From: CAZKYP01 sp964556885
GTDB taxonomy: Bacteria > Planctomycetota > Phycisphaerae > Sedimentisphaerales > Anaerobacaceae
Length of the DNA stretch: 5,352 nucleotides
Direction of reading: 5' to 3'
NCBI GenBank assembly: GCA_964556885.1
Contig: CAZKYP010000226.1
Coordinates: 1 to 5,352, forward strand
Shown here: positions 1 through 5,352 of the stretch, piece by piece
Layout of the letters: every line of letters starts with the position of its first letter
Numbering within the stretch: position 1 is the first letter of the stretch
Notes under the pieces: generated by a model
Databases searched by the model: none
The model's input: the letters and a program-made list of their open reading frames with translations, nothing else
Told to the model about the DNA's origin: nothing
Made by a program: the position numbers and the translations under genes

Positions 1-227
1 CTTACGCAATCCTGCCTGCCTTCGTATCGGCCGGTATTCTTGAAGGCCCGGACTGATACATCCTGCAGGACATCTTCGGCATCGGATATATTCAATCCCA
101 TACCGGCGACGATGCGTTTGAGTCGACCGAGCTCGGCAAAGAATATATCCATTAAATTCGATTCTGAATTCACCTCATCTACCGCCCGGTCTATCTCCAA
201 AGCAAAATCCGCATCGATTTCATTCAC
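1..227 (-). CDS. ECF-type RNA polymerase sigma factor, N-terminal part (cut by window edge)
   Basis: I translated this reading frame by hand; it gives 75 residues and runs off the left edge. Residues about 24-72 look like sigma-70 region 2: an FFAELGRLKRIVAGMGL helix, then ISDAEDVLQDVSVRAF, the family's DAEDxxQExFxRAF core-binding and -10-recognition stretch, then NTGRYEGRQD, where ECF factors have a R(F)xG segment. Sigma factors of this kind bind core RNA polymerase and direct it to a small set of promoters, often for stress or envelope responses. I chose GTG at 227-225 as the start because an in-frame TAA lies five codons upstream. Only a weak purine-rich stretch (GGATACGGA) precedes it. 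The in-frame ATG at 152 is an alternative that would still keep most of region 2. Regions 3 and 4 are outside the window, so the ECF subgroup and any anti-sigma partner are unknown. It points the same way as the transporter operon but is 186 bp beyond it. Confidence 0.8.
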   Translation of the reverse strand, partial: MNEIDADFALEIDRAVDEVNSESNLMDIFFAELGRLKRIVAGMGLNISDAEDVLQDVSVRAFKNTGRYEGRQDCV

Positions 228-299
228 TTGTCCGTATCCGCTTTATACTATTTTTGATTCATCTATTAGTATAATGCACAAAGACAGCGAAGTGTTGGC

Positions 300-327
300 A
301 AAAAAATGATTTTTTCCTCCGCAGAGG
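300..327 (-). terminator. Weak terminator candidate after the transporter operon
   Basis: Read on the minus strand, a small stem (CCTC, loop TGCG, GAGG; 327-316) is followed by six A, TCA and seven T (315-300). The A and T runs can also pair with each other. A GC stem close to a U run downstream of the permease stop fits a rho-independent terminator, but the stem has only four pairs and the U run is not directly against it. It may instead be only an AT-rich palindrome. Confidence 0.3.
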
Positions 328-363
328 CAAATAGAGATATGTCATCCCAGTCCCGATATACGA

Positions 364-381
364 CCCCGATGTACACCGGGG
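364..381 (-). other. GC-rich inverted repeat in the 3' region of the operon
   Basis: CCCCG at 364-368 pairs perfectly with CGGGG at 377-381 around an 8-nt centre containing GTAC. It lies about 33 bp past the permease stop codon. No T run follows on either strand, so it is not a classic terminator. It could stabilise the 3' end of the operon mRNA or assist termination, which is inference. Confidence 0.35.
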
Positions 382-413
382 AGGTTGCCACATTGTTAAA
401 AAGGATTTGATTA

Positions 414-1373
414 TCAGCTTTTGACGGCTTCGGCCTTCGAGCGGGCCAATTGGTCCACTGCTACAGCTATAATAATTATCGCACCGATGACGATAAGCTG
501 AACATTGGTCGATATGCCGAGCAGCGTACAGCCGTTTCGTAAAAAGCTTATCAGAAGTGTGCCGATTATCGTACCGGTCAAGGTCCCCCTGCCGCCGCTC
601 AGGCTCGCGCCGCCGATTACAACCGCGGCGATAATATCAAGTTCGAGAGAAATACCCGCCGTCGGCTGAGCCGAAACGGTGCGGCTGGTCGCTATCATAG
701 CCGCAATACCCACAAAAAGACCGGTCAGGGTATATACATAAATAAGATTCCTGTCCACATTGACGCCGGCGTGGAACGCGGCATCCCGATTTGATCCGAT
801 GGCATAGGTATAACGCCCCAAGCGGCTGTACCTCAGCAGAAAACCCGCGACGGCCACTATAACAATAAAAATCAAAATAGAAACAGGGATTCCAAGTAAA
901 CTCCCGCTACCGAGATATTTATAACCGGGAACGTTGTACGGCTGGCCGTCATTCATCACGTACGATATACCGCGAAACGCACTCATGGTGCCCAGTGTCA
1001 CGATGAAAGGCGGCAGCTTCAGTTTTGTCAGAAGCGTTCCGTTGAGCAGGCCGCATATCAAACCTGTGACGATTCCAACGATGGTTCCAATCACAACCGC
1101 CACACCCTGCGGGTCCTGCCCGCCGATTGCTATCATTGTAAATGCACCGGTCATACCGGAGACGGCAAGTAACGAACCGACCGACAGATCTATTCCCCCG
1201 GAAATGATAACAAAGGTCATTCCGACCGCGATAATACCGTTGACGCTGGAGCGGCGAAACACGTTGAGGAAATTTTCCAGTGTCAGGAACGTATCCGGCT
1301 CGTACGCCGCTAAAAAACATATCAACAGTATCAGGGAGCCAAACGGAAGTAACTGTCTTATGAATTTGCTCAT
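414..1373 (-). CDS. rbsC: Sugar ABC transporter permease, RbsC/XylH family (CUT2)
   Basis: This is an inner-membrane channel subunit for importing a pentose, hexose or related polyol; the symbol marks the family, not proven ribose specificity. The 319 residues match the usual 310-340 of the family and are rich in hydrophobic segments (about 10-24, 45-75, 91-112, 161-181, 209-229, 246-276, 285-308). Family motifs are clear: GMTFVIISGGIDLSVGS at 51-67, PPFIVTLGTM at 121-130, AIGSNRDAAFHAGVNV at 191-206 (the cytoplasmic loop expected to contact the ATPase) and ELDIIAAVVIGGASLSGGRG at 244-263. It is the last gene of the operon; its ATG directly follows the ATPase TAA. A strong GGAGG sits 8 nt upstream, inside the ATPase gene. 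Only one permease gene is present, so a homodimer is expected, as in RbsC-type systems. Family assignment is very secure; the substrate is not. Confidence 0.95.
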   Translation of the reverse strand: MSKFIRQLLPFGSLILLICFLAAYEPDTFLTLENFLNVFRRSSVNGIIAVGMTFVIISGGIDLSVGSLLAVSGMTGAFTMIAIGGQDPQGVAVVIGTIVGIVTGLICGLLNGTLLTKLKLPPFIVTLGTMSAFRGISYVMNDGQPYNVPGYKYLGSGSLLGIPVSILIFIVIVAVAGFLLRYSRLGRYTYAIGSNRDAAFHAGVNVDRNLIYVYTLTGLFVGIAAMIATSRTVSAQPTAGISLELDIIAAVVIGGASLSGGRGTLTGTIIGTLLISFLRNGCTLLGISTNVQLIVIGAIIIIAVAVDQLARSKAEAVKS

Positions 1374-2903
1374 TTAGTTCGCCTCCACAGCCGCTAAGTG
1401 CATAACTTCTTCCTGTGTCGTCTCGCTGGTTCTGAGGTTGCCTACAAGCCGCCCCCGACGCATTACTAATATCCGGTCCGCTATGCCAAACAGCTCCGGC
1501 AGCTCGGAAGAAATAAACAAGATTGCCTTGCCCTGCTCTGCGAGCCGGTTCAAAAGCGTATAAACCTCTTTTTTCGCACCCACATCGATTCCCCGCGTCG
1601 GCTCATCGAAAATCATAAACCTGGAATTGGCCAGCAGCCAGCGTGCTATAAGCACTTTCTGCTGATTGCCGCCGGAGAGCGAATCAACAGGCGCCTGCGG
1701 GCCAAGCCATTTAATCCCGATGCGAGAGGCCATATCGATTGCAATTTTATTCTCTCTGGCCGGGCTGATCACGTGTTTCATGCCTATTTCGACAAGGTTC
1801 GGCAGCGTAATATTCCAACTGCACGGAAGCTGCAAACACAAACCGGTCCGCTTGCGGTCTTCGGTAAGAAACGCGATGTTATTTGATATAGCATCTACGG
1901 GAGATTTTATCGAAAGCTCTTTTCCGTCGAGAGAAATTTTGCCTGACGTTTTTTTATCGACGCCAAAGACAGCCCTTGCCACCTCTGTCCTGCCGGCCCC
2001 GACAAGCCCGGCCATTCCCACAATCTCACCGGCCCGAATATCGAACGAAATATCTTTTATCTGTGTCAGCGAAGAAAGGTTATTCACTTTAACGCAGACA
2101 TCGCCAATTTTTGCACTGCGGCTCGGAAAAAATTCCGTCAATTTGCGGCCGACCATGAAACTGACGATTTGAGAGATATCGAGTTTTGTAACCAGTTCGG
2201 AATGAACCACCCTGCCGTCGCGCAAGACAGTTACATCGTCGGCCAGGTCGATTATTTCCTCCAGCCTGTGCGAGATATAGACAATGGAAATGCCCCGCCG
2301 GCGCAACTCCCTGACCACCCTGAAAAGCCGCTCCGTGCCGCTCTCGGACAGGGAGGAAGTCGGCTCATCCATCACAATTATCGAAGCATTTCTCATCAGG
2401 GACTTCAGTATCTCGACAATTTGGCAATCACCGGTGGAAAGATTTTCAACAACGGCCGTCGGGTCAACTTCGAAATTAAATCGTTCGGCCAATTCCGCCG
2501 TCCTGTCGACCATAGATTTGAAGCTGACGGTGAACGGCAGACGTCCGGGCGGCTCATTGCCAAGGAAGATATTTTCCGCCACGGTCAGATGCTCGGCGAG
2601 TTCAAGCTCCTGGTATATCATAGAGACACCGGCGGCGATAGCCTGTTCCGGCTTATCGAATACAAAAGGATTACCATGAATATGTATTGTACCCGCGTCG
2701 GGCTTATATACACCGGACAGTATCTTCATCAACGTGGATTTGCCGGCCCCGTTTTCACCCACCAGCGCATGGACGGTCCCGGCCCGAACAGTAAAACCGA
2801 CATCCGACAGCGCTTGAACGGGACCGAATCTTTTCGATATGCCCGTCATCTGCAATGAAGTACTGCTCTTATCGGATTTGTCTTCGAGATATGGCTGTAT
2901 CAT
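1374..2903 (-). CDS. rbsA: Sugar ABC transporter ATP-binding protein, RbsA/MglA/XylG family (two fused nucleotide-binding domains)
   Basis: This is the cytoplasmic ATPase that drives sugar import; its 509 residues are the normal length for the family. Domain 1 has Walker A GENGAGKST at 49-57, Q-loop Q98, signature LSTGD at 155-159, Walker B IIVMDE at 175-180 and switch His212, so it looks fully catalytic. Domain 2 has a degenerate Walker A (GLVGAGRTE at 299-307, Arg where Lys is expected), TEDRK at 347-351 in the Q-loop area, an intact signature LSGGNQQ at 409-415, Walker B MIFDE at 430-434, and Ser466 at the switch-His position. This asymmetry is usual for RbsA-type proteins and is not damage. 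The N-terminus has roughly 10-15 residues more than E. coli RbsA. The ATG overlaps the stop of the preceding binding-protein gene (ATGA) and no clear ribosome-binding site is seen, so translational coupling is likely. The symbol denotes the family; the sugar is unproven. Confidence 0.95.
   Translation of the reverse strand: MIQPYLEDKSDKSSTSLQMTGISKRFGPVQALSDVGFTVRAGTVHALVGENGAGKSTLMKILSGVYKPDAGTIHIHGNPFVFDKPEQAIAAGVSMIYQELELAEHLTVAENIFLGNEPPGRLPFTVSFKSMVDRTAELAERFNFEVDPTAVVENLSTGDCQIVEILKSLMRNASIIVMDEPTSSLSESGTERLFRVVRELRRRGISIVYISHRLEEIIDLADDVTVLRDGRVVHSELVTKLDISQIVSFMVGRKLTEFFPSRSAKIGDVCVKVNNLSSLTQIKDISFDIRAGEIVGMAGLVGAGRTEVARAVFGVDKKTSGKISLDGKELSIKSPVDAISNNIAFLTEDRKRTGLCLQLPCSWNITLPNLVEIGMKHVISPARENKIAIDMASRIGIKWLGPQAPVDSLSGGNQQKVLIARWLLANSRFMIFDEPTRGIDVGAKKEVYTLLNRLAEQGKAILFISSELPELFGIADRILVMRRGRLVGNLRTSETTQEEVMHLAAVEAN
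1382..1386 (-). promoter_or_regulatory. Strong ribosome-binding site for the permease gene
   Basis: GGAGG on the minus strand lies 8 nt before the permease ATG at 1373 and within the last codons of the ATPase gene. It supports the chosen permease start and allows independent initiation despite the zero spacing (TAAATG) between the genes. Confidence 0.75.
2900..2903 (-). other. ATGA stop/start overlap between binding protein 2 and the ATPase
   Basis: The TGA stop of the upstream gene (2902-2900) overlaps the ATG of the ATPase gene (2903-2901). No good Shine-Dalgarno sequence precedes this ATG, so ribosomes that finish the binding protein probably reinitiate here. Such coupling would tie ATPase synthesis to the second binding-protein copy. 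Confidence 0.8.
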
Positions 2904-3607
2904 TTAAGGTTCAGCAAACTTTTAATCTGTGGATCTTCGAGGCTTTCTTTTGTCACAAGCTGCACGCCGGTATCAAGCTGTTTGGGGACCTGTCGGCCGT
3001 CGAGACTGGCGACCACCGCCTTGACACCCTCATATCCCATTTTGTAGGGATTCTGGACTACGAGCGAATCGATTATGCCGGATTTCAACGCCTCTAAGAG
3101 CAGCTCCCCGGAATCGAAGCCGACCATCTTTATAGTACCGGCACGTCCGCGGCTCTGCAAAGCCCGCAGCGCCCCGACCGAAGTGGATTCATTACACGCA
3201 TATAAGCCGTCAAGCTCCGCATTTTTCGTCAGNNNNNNNNNNNNNNNNNNNNNNNNNNNNNNNNNNNNNNNNNNNNNNNNNNNNNNNNNNNNNNNNNNNN
3301 NNNNNNNNNNNNNNNNNNNNNNNNNNNNNNNNCCGGAGATTTTCCGCACGACAAAATCCTCGATAATCTGGATTTGCTTTTCCCTGTCACCCTCGCGCTC
3401 GGGTCCGACCCATGAAATTTTAACACCGGTCTCATTAGCCGCATCAAGTGCCCCGGCATGGACCGACTCCCAGAAAAGATGCGTCGTCCCTTTGGGGATA
3501 ACAGCTATAATCCGCTCGGTTTCGGTTTTTCCTTTCTTAACAAGACCTATTACAATTAAAATCAGAACCAGTAAACCAAAAACGATTACCACCAGGGATT
3601 TTTTCAT
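2900..3607 (-). CDS. Sugar ABC transporter substrate-binding protein, second tandem copy (interrupted by an assembly gap)
   Basis: This is an RbsB-like (Peripla_BP_4-type) sugar receptor acting outside the inner membrane. Readable parts are residues 1-91 and the last 110; the middle is a 100-N run. The N-terminus is MKK plus one long hydrophobic helix (about 4-23), then KKGK. There is no Cys for a lipobox and no obvious cleavage site, so it may stay as a membrane anchor. Motifs include AVIPKGTTHLFW at 35-46 and, after the gap, YACNEST, MVGFD and VVQNPYKMG. These hold the Asn, Asp and Gln that contact sugar in ribose-binding protein. Both readable blocks align without indels to the upstream paralogue at 3623-4585 (about 66% identity by hand). 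The start is ATG at 3607, 15 bp after the paralogue's stop, with a purine-rich GGGAAAGAA upstream. The 34 codons spanning the gap are placeholders; about 119 are expected, giving 320 residues in total. Confidence 0.9.
   Translation of the reverse strand: MKKSLVVIVFGLLVLILIVIGLVKKGKTETERIIAVIPKGTTHLFWESVHAGALDAANETGVKISWVGPEREGDREKQIQIIEDFVVRKISXXXXXXXXXXXXXXXXXXXXXXXXXXXXXXXXXXLTKNAELDGLYACNESTSVGALRALQSRGRAGTIKMVGFDSGELLLEALKSGIIDSLVVQNPYKMGYEGVKAVVASLDGRQVPKQLDTGVQLVTKESLEDPQIKSLLNLK
3233..3332. other. Assembly gap: run of exactly 100 N
   Basis: Exactly 100 N is a common scaffolding placeholder for a gap of unknown length, so it should not be read as a measured size. It lies inside the second binding-protein gene. 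The codon at the right edge reads GGN (Gly), matching Gly92 of the paralogue. The left edge resumes precisely at the codon matching paralogue residue Leu211. If the copies are collinear, the missing DNA is 355 bp. Confidence 0.95.
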
Positions 3608-3622
3608 AATTTCTTTCCCATC

Positions 3623-4585
3623 CTATTGGAGATTCAGCAAATCCTTAATCGCAGGTTCTTCGAGCCGCTCCAGAGTGACTAATTCGACGCCGGTATCGAT
3701 GCGTTTGGGAACATCCTTGCCGTCGAGTTTGGCCAGAACAGCTTTCACGCCTTCATAGCCCATCTTGTACGGATTCTGAACTACAAGCGAATCGATAATC
3801 CCGGATTTGAGGCCGTTAACCAGTGCCTCTTCGGCATCGAAGCCGACCATTTTGACTTTGACTGTTCGGTTCTGGCTTTGCAGTGCCTGCATCGCACCAA
3901 CCGCCGTCGAGGCGTTGCATGCATACAGGCCGTCAAGCTCGGTATTTTTCGTCAGCATATCCTCCGTAGCCTGCAGCGCCGTCTCAACTGTTGCATTTCC
4001 GTATTGCTCATCTACAATCCGGATATCGGGAAATTTGCTTTTTATGGTATCGATGAAACCATTTTCACGCTGAGTCGTCGAATCTGAGTTCGGCACATAT
4101 TTAACAACGATGATTTTGCCCCTGCCGTCGAGAATCTTGCCCATTCGTTCGGCCGCAATCACACCGCCTTTGTAATTATCCGTTGCCGCGAAACTGACTA
4201 TTTTATCCGTCTCAATTCCTGAATCGATTATCACGCAGGGAATGCCGTTATCGTACATCTTCTCCACCGAAGGAACCAGCGCCTTGCTGTCCAGCGGGGC
4301 AAGAACAACACCCGACACCTTTTTTATGAGAAAATCTTCTATAATTTGAATCTGCTCTTCTCTGTCGGTCTCGAGCTTAGGTCCGTTCCAGAATATGGTA
4401 ACGCTGGCTTCCTGCCCGGCTTTTTCCGCACCCGCACGGACCGACTGCCAGAAGATATGGGTAGTTCCTTTCGGAATCACGGCGATAGAGCGCTGAGTTT
4501 CGTCTCTTCCTTTCCGGGAAATGCCGATTCCAATAAAAATTGCAGCTACAATGACAATGATAACGACCGGTAACGCCTTTTTCAT
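3623..4585 (-). CDS. Sugar ABC transporter substrate-binding protein, first tandem copy (RbsB-like)
   Basis: This is the sugar receptor encoded first in the operon; 320 residues, normal for the family. The N-terminus has MKK, a hydrophobic helix at about 6-22, then SRKGRDE. The first Cys is at 117, so it is not a lipoprotein, and no clear signal-peptidase site follows the helix; it may be membrane-tethered. The two-lobe fold is indicated by SIAVIPKGTTHIFW at 33-46, VSGVVLAPLDSKAL at 90-103, CVIIDSG at 117-123, FAATDN at 132-137, YACNAST at 221-227 and MVGFD at 246-250. By analogy with ribose-binding protein, candidate ligand residues are F45, W46, D121, R173, N224, D250 and Q270. The pocket is thus sugar-like, but S122 replaces the Arg expected next to D121, so ribose is not assured. 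A good ribosome-binding site and a promoter-like element lie upstream. Binding proteins are often the most strongly expressed gene of such operons, fitting its first position. Confidence 0.93.
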   Translation of the reverse strand: MKKALPVVIIVIVAAIFIGIGISRKGRDETQRSIAVIPKGTTHIFWQSVRAGAEKAGQEASVTIFWNGPKLETDREEQIQIIEDFLIKKVSGVVLAPLDSKALVPSVEKMYDNGIPCVIIDSGIETDKIVSFAATDNYKGGVIAAERMGKILDGRGKIIVVKYVPNSDSTTQRENGFIDTIKSKFPDIRIVDEQYGNATVETALQATEDMLTKNTELDGLYACNASTAVGAMQALQSQNRTVKVKMVGFDAEEALVNGLKSGIIDSLVVQNPYKMGYEGVKAVLAKLDGKDVPKRIDTGVELVTLERLEEPAIKDLLNLQ

Positions 4586-4593
4586 GGTCCGAA

Positions 4594-4601
4594 TCTCCTT
4601 T
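4594..4601 (-). promoter_or_regulatory. Strong ribosome-binding site for the first binding protein
   Basis: AAAGGAGA on the minus strand places GGAG 9 nt before the ATG at 4585. It is close to the ideal anti-16S match and fixes the start of the first operon gene. Confidence 0.8.
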
Positions 4602-4617
4602 AATTTTCATCCAACTG

Positions 4618-4646
4618 ATACTAAAGGGTCTGCACGAAACAGTCAA
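4618..4646 (-). promoter_or_regulatory. Sigma-70-type promoter candidate for the transporter operon
   Basis: On the minus strand a -35 box TTGACT (4646-4641, five of six to consensus) is followed by a 17-nt spacer and a -10 box TAGTAT (4623-4618, four of six). The predicted transcript start is near 4611, giving a leader of about 26 nt before the first binding-protein ATG. Just upstream of the -35 box, GCGT (4661-4664) and ACGC (4671-4674) form a small inverted repeat that could bind a regulator, though this is weak. Confidence 0.6.
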
Positions 4647-4693
4647 ATAGTATATGGTATGCGTCATAAAAACGCCAGAGCGAAGAAAATGGC

Positions 4694-4752
4694 TTAATAA
4701 ATAAAAAATAAAGATATAGCGTATTGACGGGGTCCGGTTTTTGTTATATGAT
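4694..4752 (+). promoter_or_regulatory. Strong sigma-70-type promoter for kdsB, with an upstream A/T tract
   Basis: TTGACG at 4724-4729 and TATGAT at 4747-4752 each differ from consensus at one base and are separated by the ideal 17 nt. Immediately upstream, 4694-4712 is 19 consecutive A/T bases, located where a UP element would touch the polymerase alpha subunits. Transcription would begin near 4759, giving a leader of about 100 nt before kdsB. The near-consensus boxes suggest constitutive expression, fitting an essential envelope gene. Confidence 0.7.
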
Positions 4753-4772
4753 AAAAGCCCAGTTGGAATTTC

Positions 4773-4795
4773 AGGCCGCACTGCCATCGCGGCCT
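4773..4795 (+). other. Leader hairpin upstream of kdsB
   Basis: AGGCCGC (4773-4779) and GCGGCCT (4789-4795) form a perfect 7-bp GC-rich stem with a 9-nt loop. It lies within the predicted kdsB 5' leader, about 66 nt before the start codon. There is no T run on either side, so it is not a simple terminator. A competing pairing is possible between 4767-4775 and 4804-4811 (8 bp with one bulged T), which would break the first stem. Function is unknown. Confidence 0.5.
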
Positions 4796-4861
4796 ACAGA
4801 TTCCCTGAATTAATGCAAATTACCCGAAAAACGGATTTATCGGCGTAAAAGGTTTGTGAGA

Positions 4862-5352
4862 GTGAAAATAGTAGCTGTTATACCGGCGCGTTTGAGTTCG
4901 ACAAGATTCCCCGAAAAAGTTCTCGCCAAAGATACCGGCAAATTCCTCATCCAGCATACATACGAACAGGCATGCTTAGCTAAATTACCGGAGAAGGTGA
5001 TAATAGCCGCCGATGATGAGAGGGTCGTCGCTGCGGCCTACACGTTCGGGGCCGAATGCAGGCTGACCTCGCCCGAGCACGCAAGTGGAACAGACCGGAT
5101 TGCAGAGGTCGCTGAAGAGCTGGACGTCGATATTGTTGTGAATTTGCAGGCCGACGAGCCGGAGATAGACCCGGACAATATCGACCTTCTCGCAAAGCTG
5201 CTTATCGACAATCCGGATTACCCGATGGCAACCTTAGCGGCCCCGTTCGACAACACAAAACAAATCACCGACCCGAACATCGTAAAGGTAATCACCACGC
5301 AGTCCTTGGGACTCCTGACGGAGAACGCTGAACGCAGAACGCAGAACTCACC
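4862..5352 (+). CDS. kdsB: 3-deoxy-manno-octulosonate cytidylyltransferase (CMP-KDO synthetase), N-terminal part
   Basis: KdsB transfers CMP from CTP to KDO in the cytoplasm, activating it for attachment to lipid A in LPS synthesis. Translating from GTG 4862 gives 163 open residues plus two bases. Family motifs are clear: IPARLSSTRFPEKVLA at 7-22 (nucleotide-binding loop; Glu18 where many have Gly), IIAADDERV at 47-55, SGTDRIAEV at 75-83, VVNLQADEP at 92-100 (the Asp of QxDEP is expected to bind metal), PMATLAAP at 121-128 and DPNIVKVI at 137-144. The full protein is about 250 residues, so roughly 90 are beyond the edge. After residue 144 the family expects a DxxGxALYFSRxxIP-type stretch, but here residues 145-163 read as unrelated, repeat-derived sequence. 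An AAAGG lies 9 nt before the chosen GTG. GTG at 4856 is in frame and possible but sits only 3 nt from it. Identity is secure; intactness is not. Confidence 0.93.
   Translation, partial: MKIVAVIPARLSSTRFPEKVLAKDTGKFLIQHTYEQACLAKLPEKVIIAADDERVVAAAYTFGAECRLTSPEHASGTDRIAEVAEELDVDIVVNLQADEPEIDPDNIDLLAKLLIDNPDYPMATLAAPFDNTKQITDPNIVKVITTQSLGLLTENAERRTQNS
5323..5350 (+). repeat. Four-copy 7-bp tandem repeat inside kdsB
   Basis: Consecutive units are GAACGCT, GAACGCA, GAACGCA and GAACTCA, a heptamer repeated four times with two variant bases. A small inverted repeat (CTCC 5312-5315, GGAG 5320-5323) abuts it. Seven is not a multiple of three, so units are read in different frames, here giving NAERRTQNS. 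The array may continue past the right edge. Confidence 0.8.

Noticed and set aside
40..309. Open frame of 89 codons on the plus strand at the left end
   Set aside because: The opposite strand encodes an unmistakable sigma region 2, and this Ser-rich translation is its mirror frame.
301..315. A6-TGA-T6 palindrome considered as a regulator-binding site
   Set aside because: It is simple homopolymer sequence with no second copy in the window; a role in weak termination is the more economical reading.
934..1377. Open frame of 147 codons on the plus strand opposite the permease gene
   Set aside because: It is fully antisense to a clear RbsC-type gene, has no ribosome-binding site I would trust, and its sequence is low in recognisable structure.
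2169..2858. Open frame of 229 codons on the plus strand opposite the ATPase gene
   Set aside because: It is antisense to a strongly conserved ABC ATPase with all motifs intact, its protein matches no family I recognise, and it is a by-product of that gene's codon use.
3229..3459. Minus-strand open frame running into the N-run
   Set aside because: It is out of frame with the binding protein and kept open only by the N placeholder.
4377..4787. Minus-strand open frame of 136 codons overlapping the start of the first binding protein and the intergenic region
   Set aside because: It is out of frame with the binding protein, spans the promoter and ribosome-binding site, and encodes nothing recognisable.
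4773..4795. GC hairpin considered as a rho-independent terminator between the divergent genes
   Set aside because: No T run follows the stem on either strand, and both flanking genes are transcribed away from this region, so no transcript needs to end here.

Overview
The window reads as ordinary chromosomal DNA from a Gram-negative-type bacterium. It carries an ABC sugar-import operon of the ribose/xylose (CUT2) class, flanked by two partial genes. On the right is the start of kdsB, which makes the activated form of the lipopolysaccharide sugar KDO, so an outer membrane with LPS is implied. On the left is the start of an ECF-type RNA polymerase sigma factor. The style of the KdsB and sigma sequences and the moderate GC content recall Phycisphaerae-type Planctomycetes. 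That placement is my impression from memory, not a search result.

Layout, left to right. Positions 1-227 (minus): N-terminal 75 residues of an ECF sigma factor, cut by the window edge. 228-413: non-coding, with small inverted repeats and a weak terminator candidate. 414-1373 (minus): RbsC-type permease. 1374-2903 (minus): RbsA-type double ATPase. 2900-3607 (minus): second sugar-binding protein, interrupted by a run of exactly 100 N. 3623-4585 (minus): first sugar-binding protein, complete. 4586-4861: divergent intergenic region with one promoter-like element per strand and a 5'-leader hairpin. 4862-5352 (plus): N-terminal 163 residues of KdsB, cut by the window edge.

The four transporter genes form one tight minus-strand operon in the order binding protein 1, binding protein 2, ATPase, permease. 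Gaps are 15 bp, then a 4-bp ATGA overlap, then zero. The binding proteins would capture a sugar outside the inner membrane, the permease (probably a homodimer) would form the channel, and the fused ATPase would power import. The ligand is not certain: the ribose-contact Asn, Asp and Gln positions are kept, but this family also takes xylose, galactose, allose and other polyols.

Three things deserve a second look. First, the sugar-binding gene is duplicated in tandem; the two copies align without any indel and are about two-thirds identical. Second, the N-run hides what I predict to be about 355 bp of the second copy. Third, kdsB departs from its family consensus just before the window ends, where a four-unit 7-bp tandem repeat replaces the expected conserved ALYFSR-type segment. 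I found no CRISPR array, transposase, tRNA, rRNA or clearly new system.
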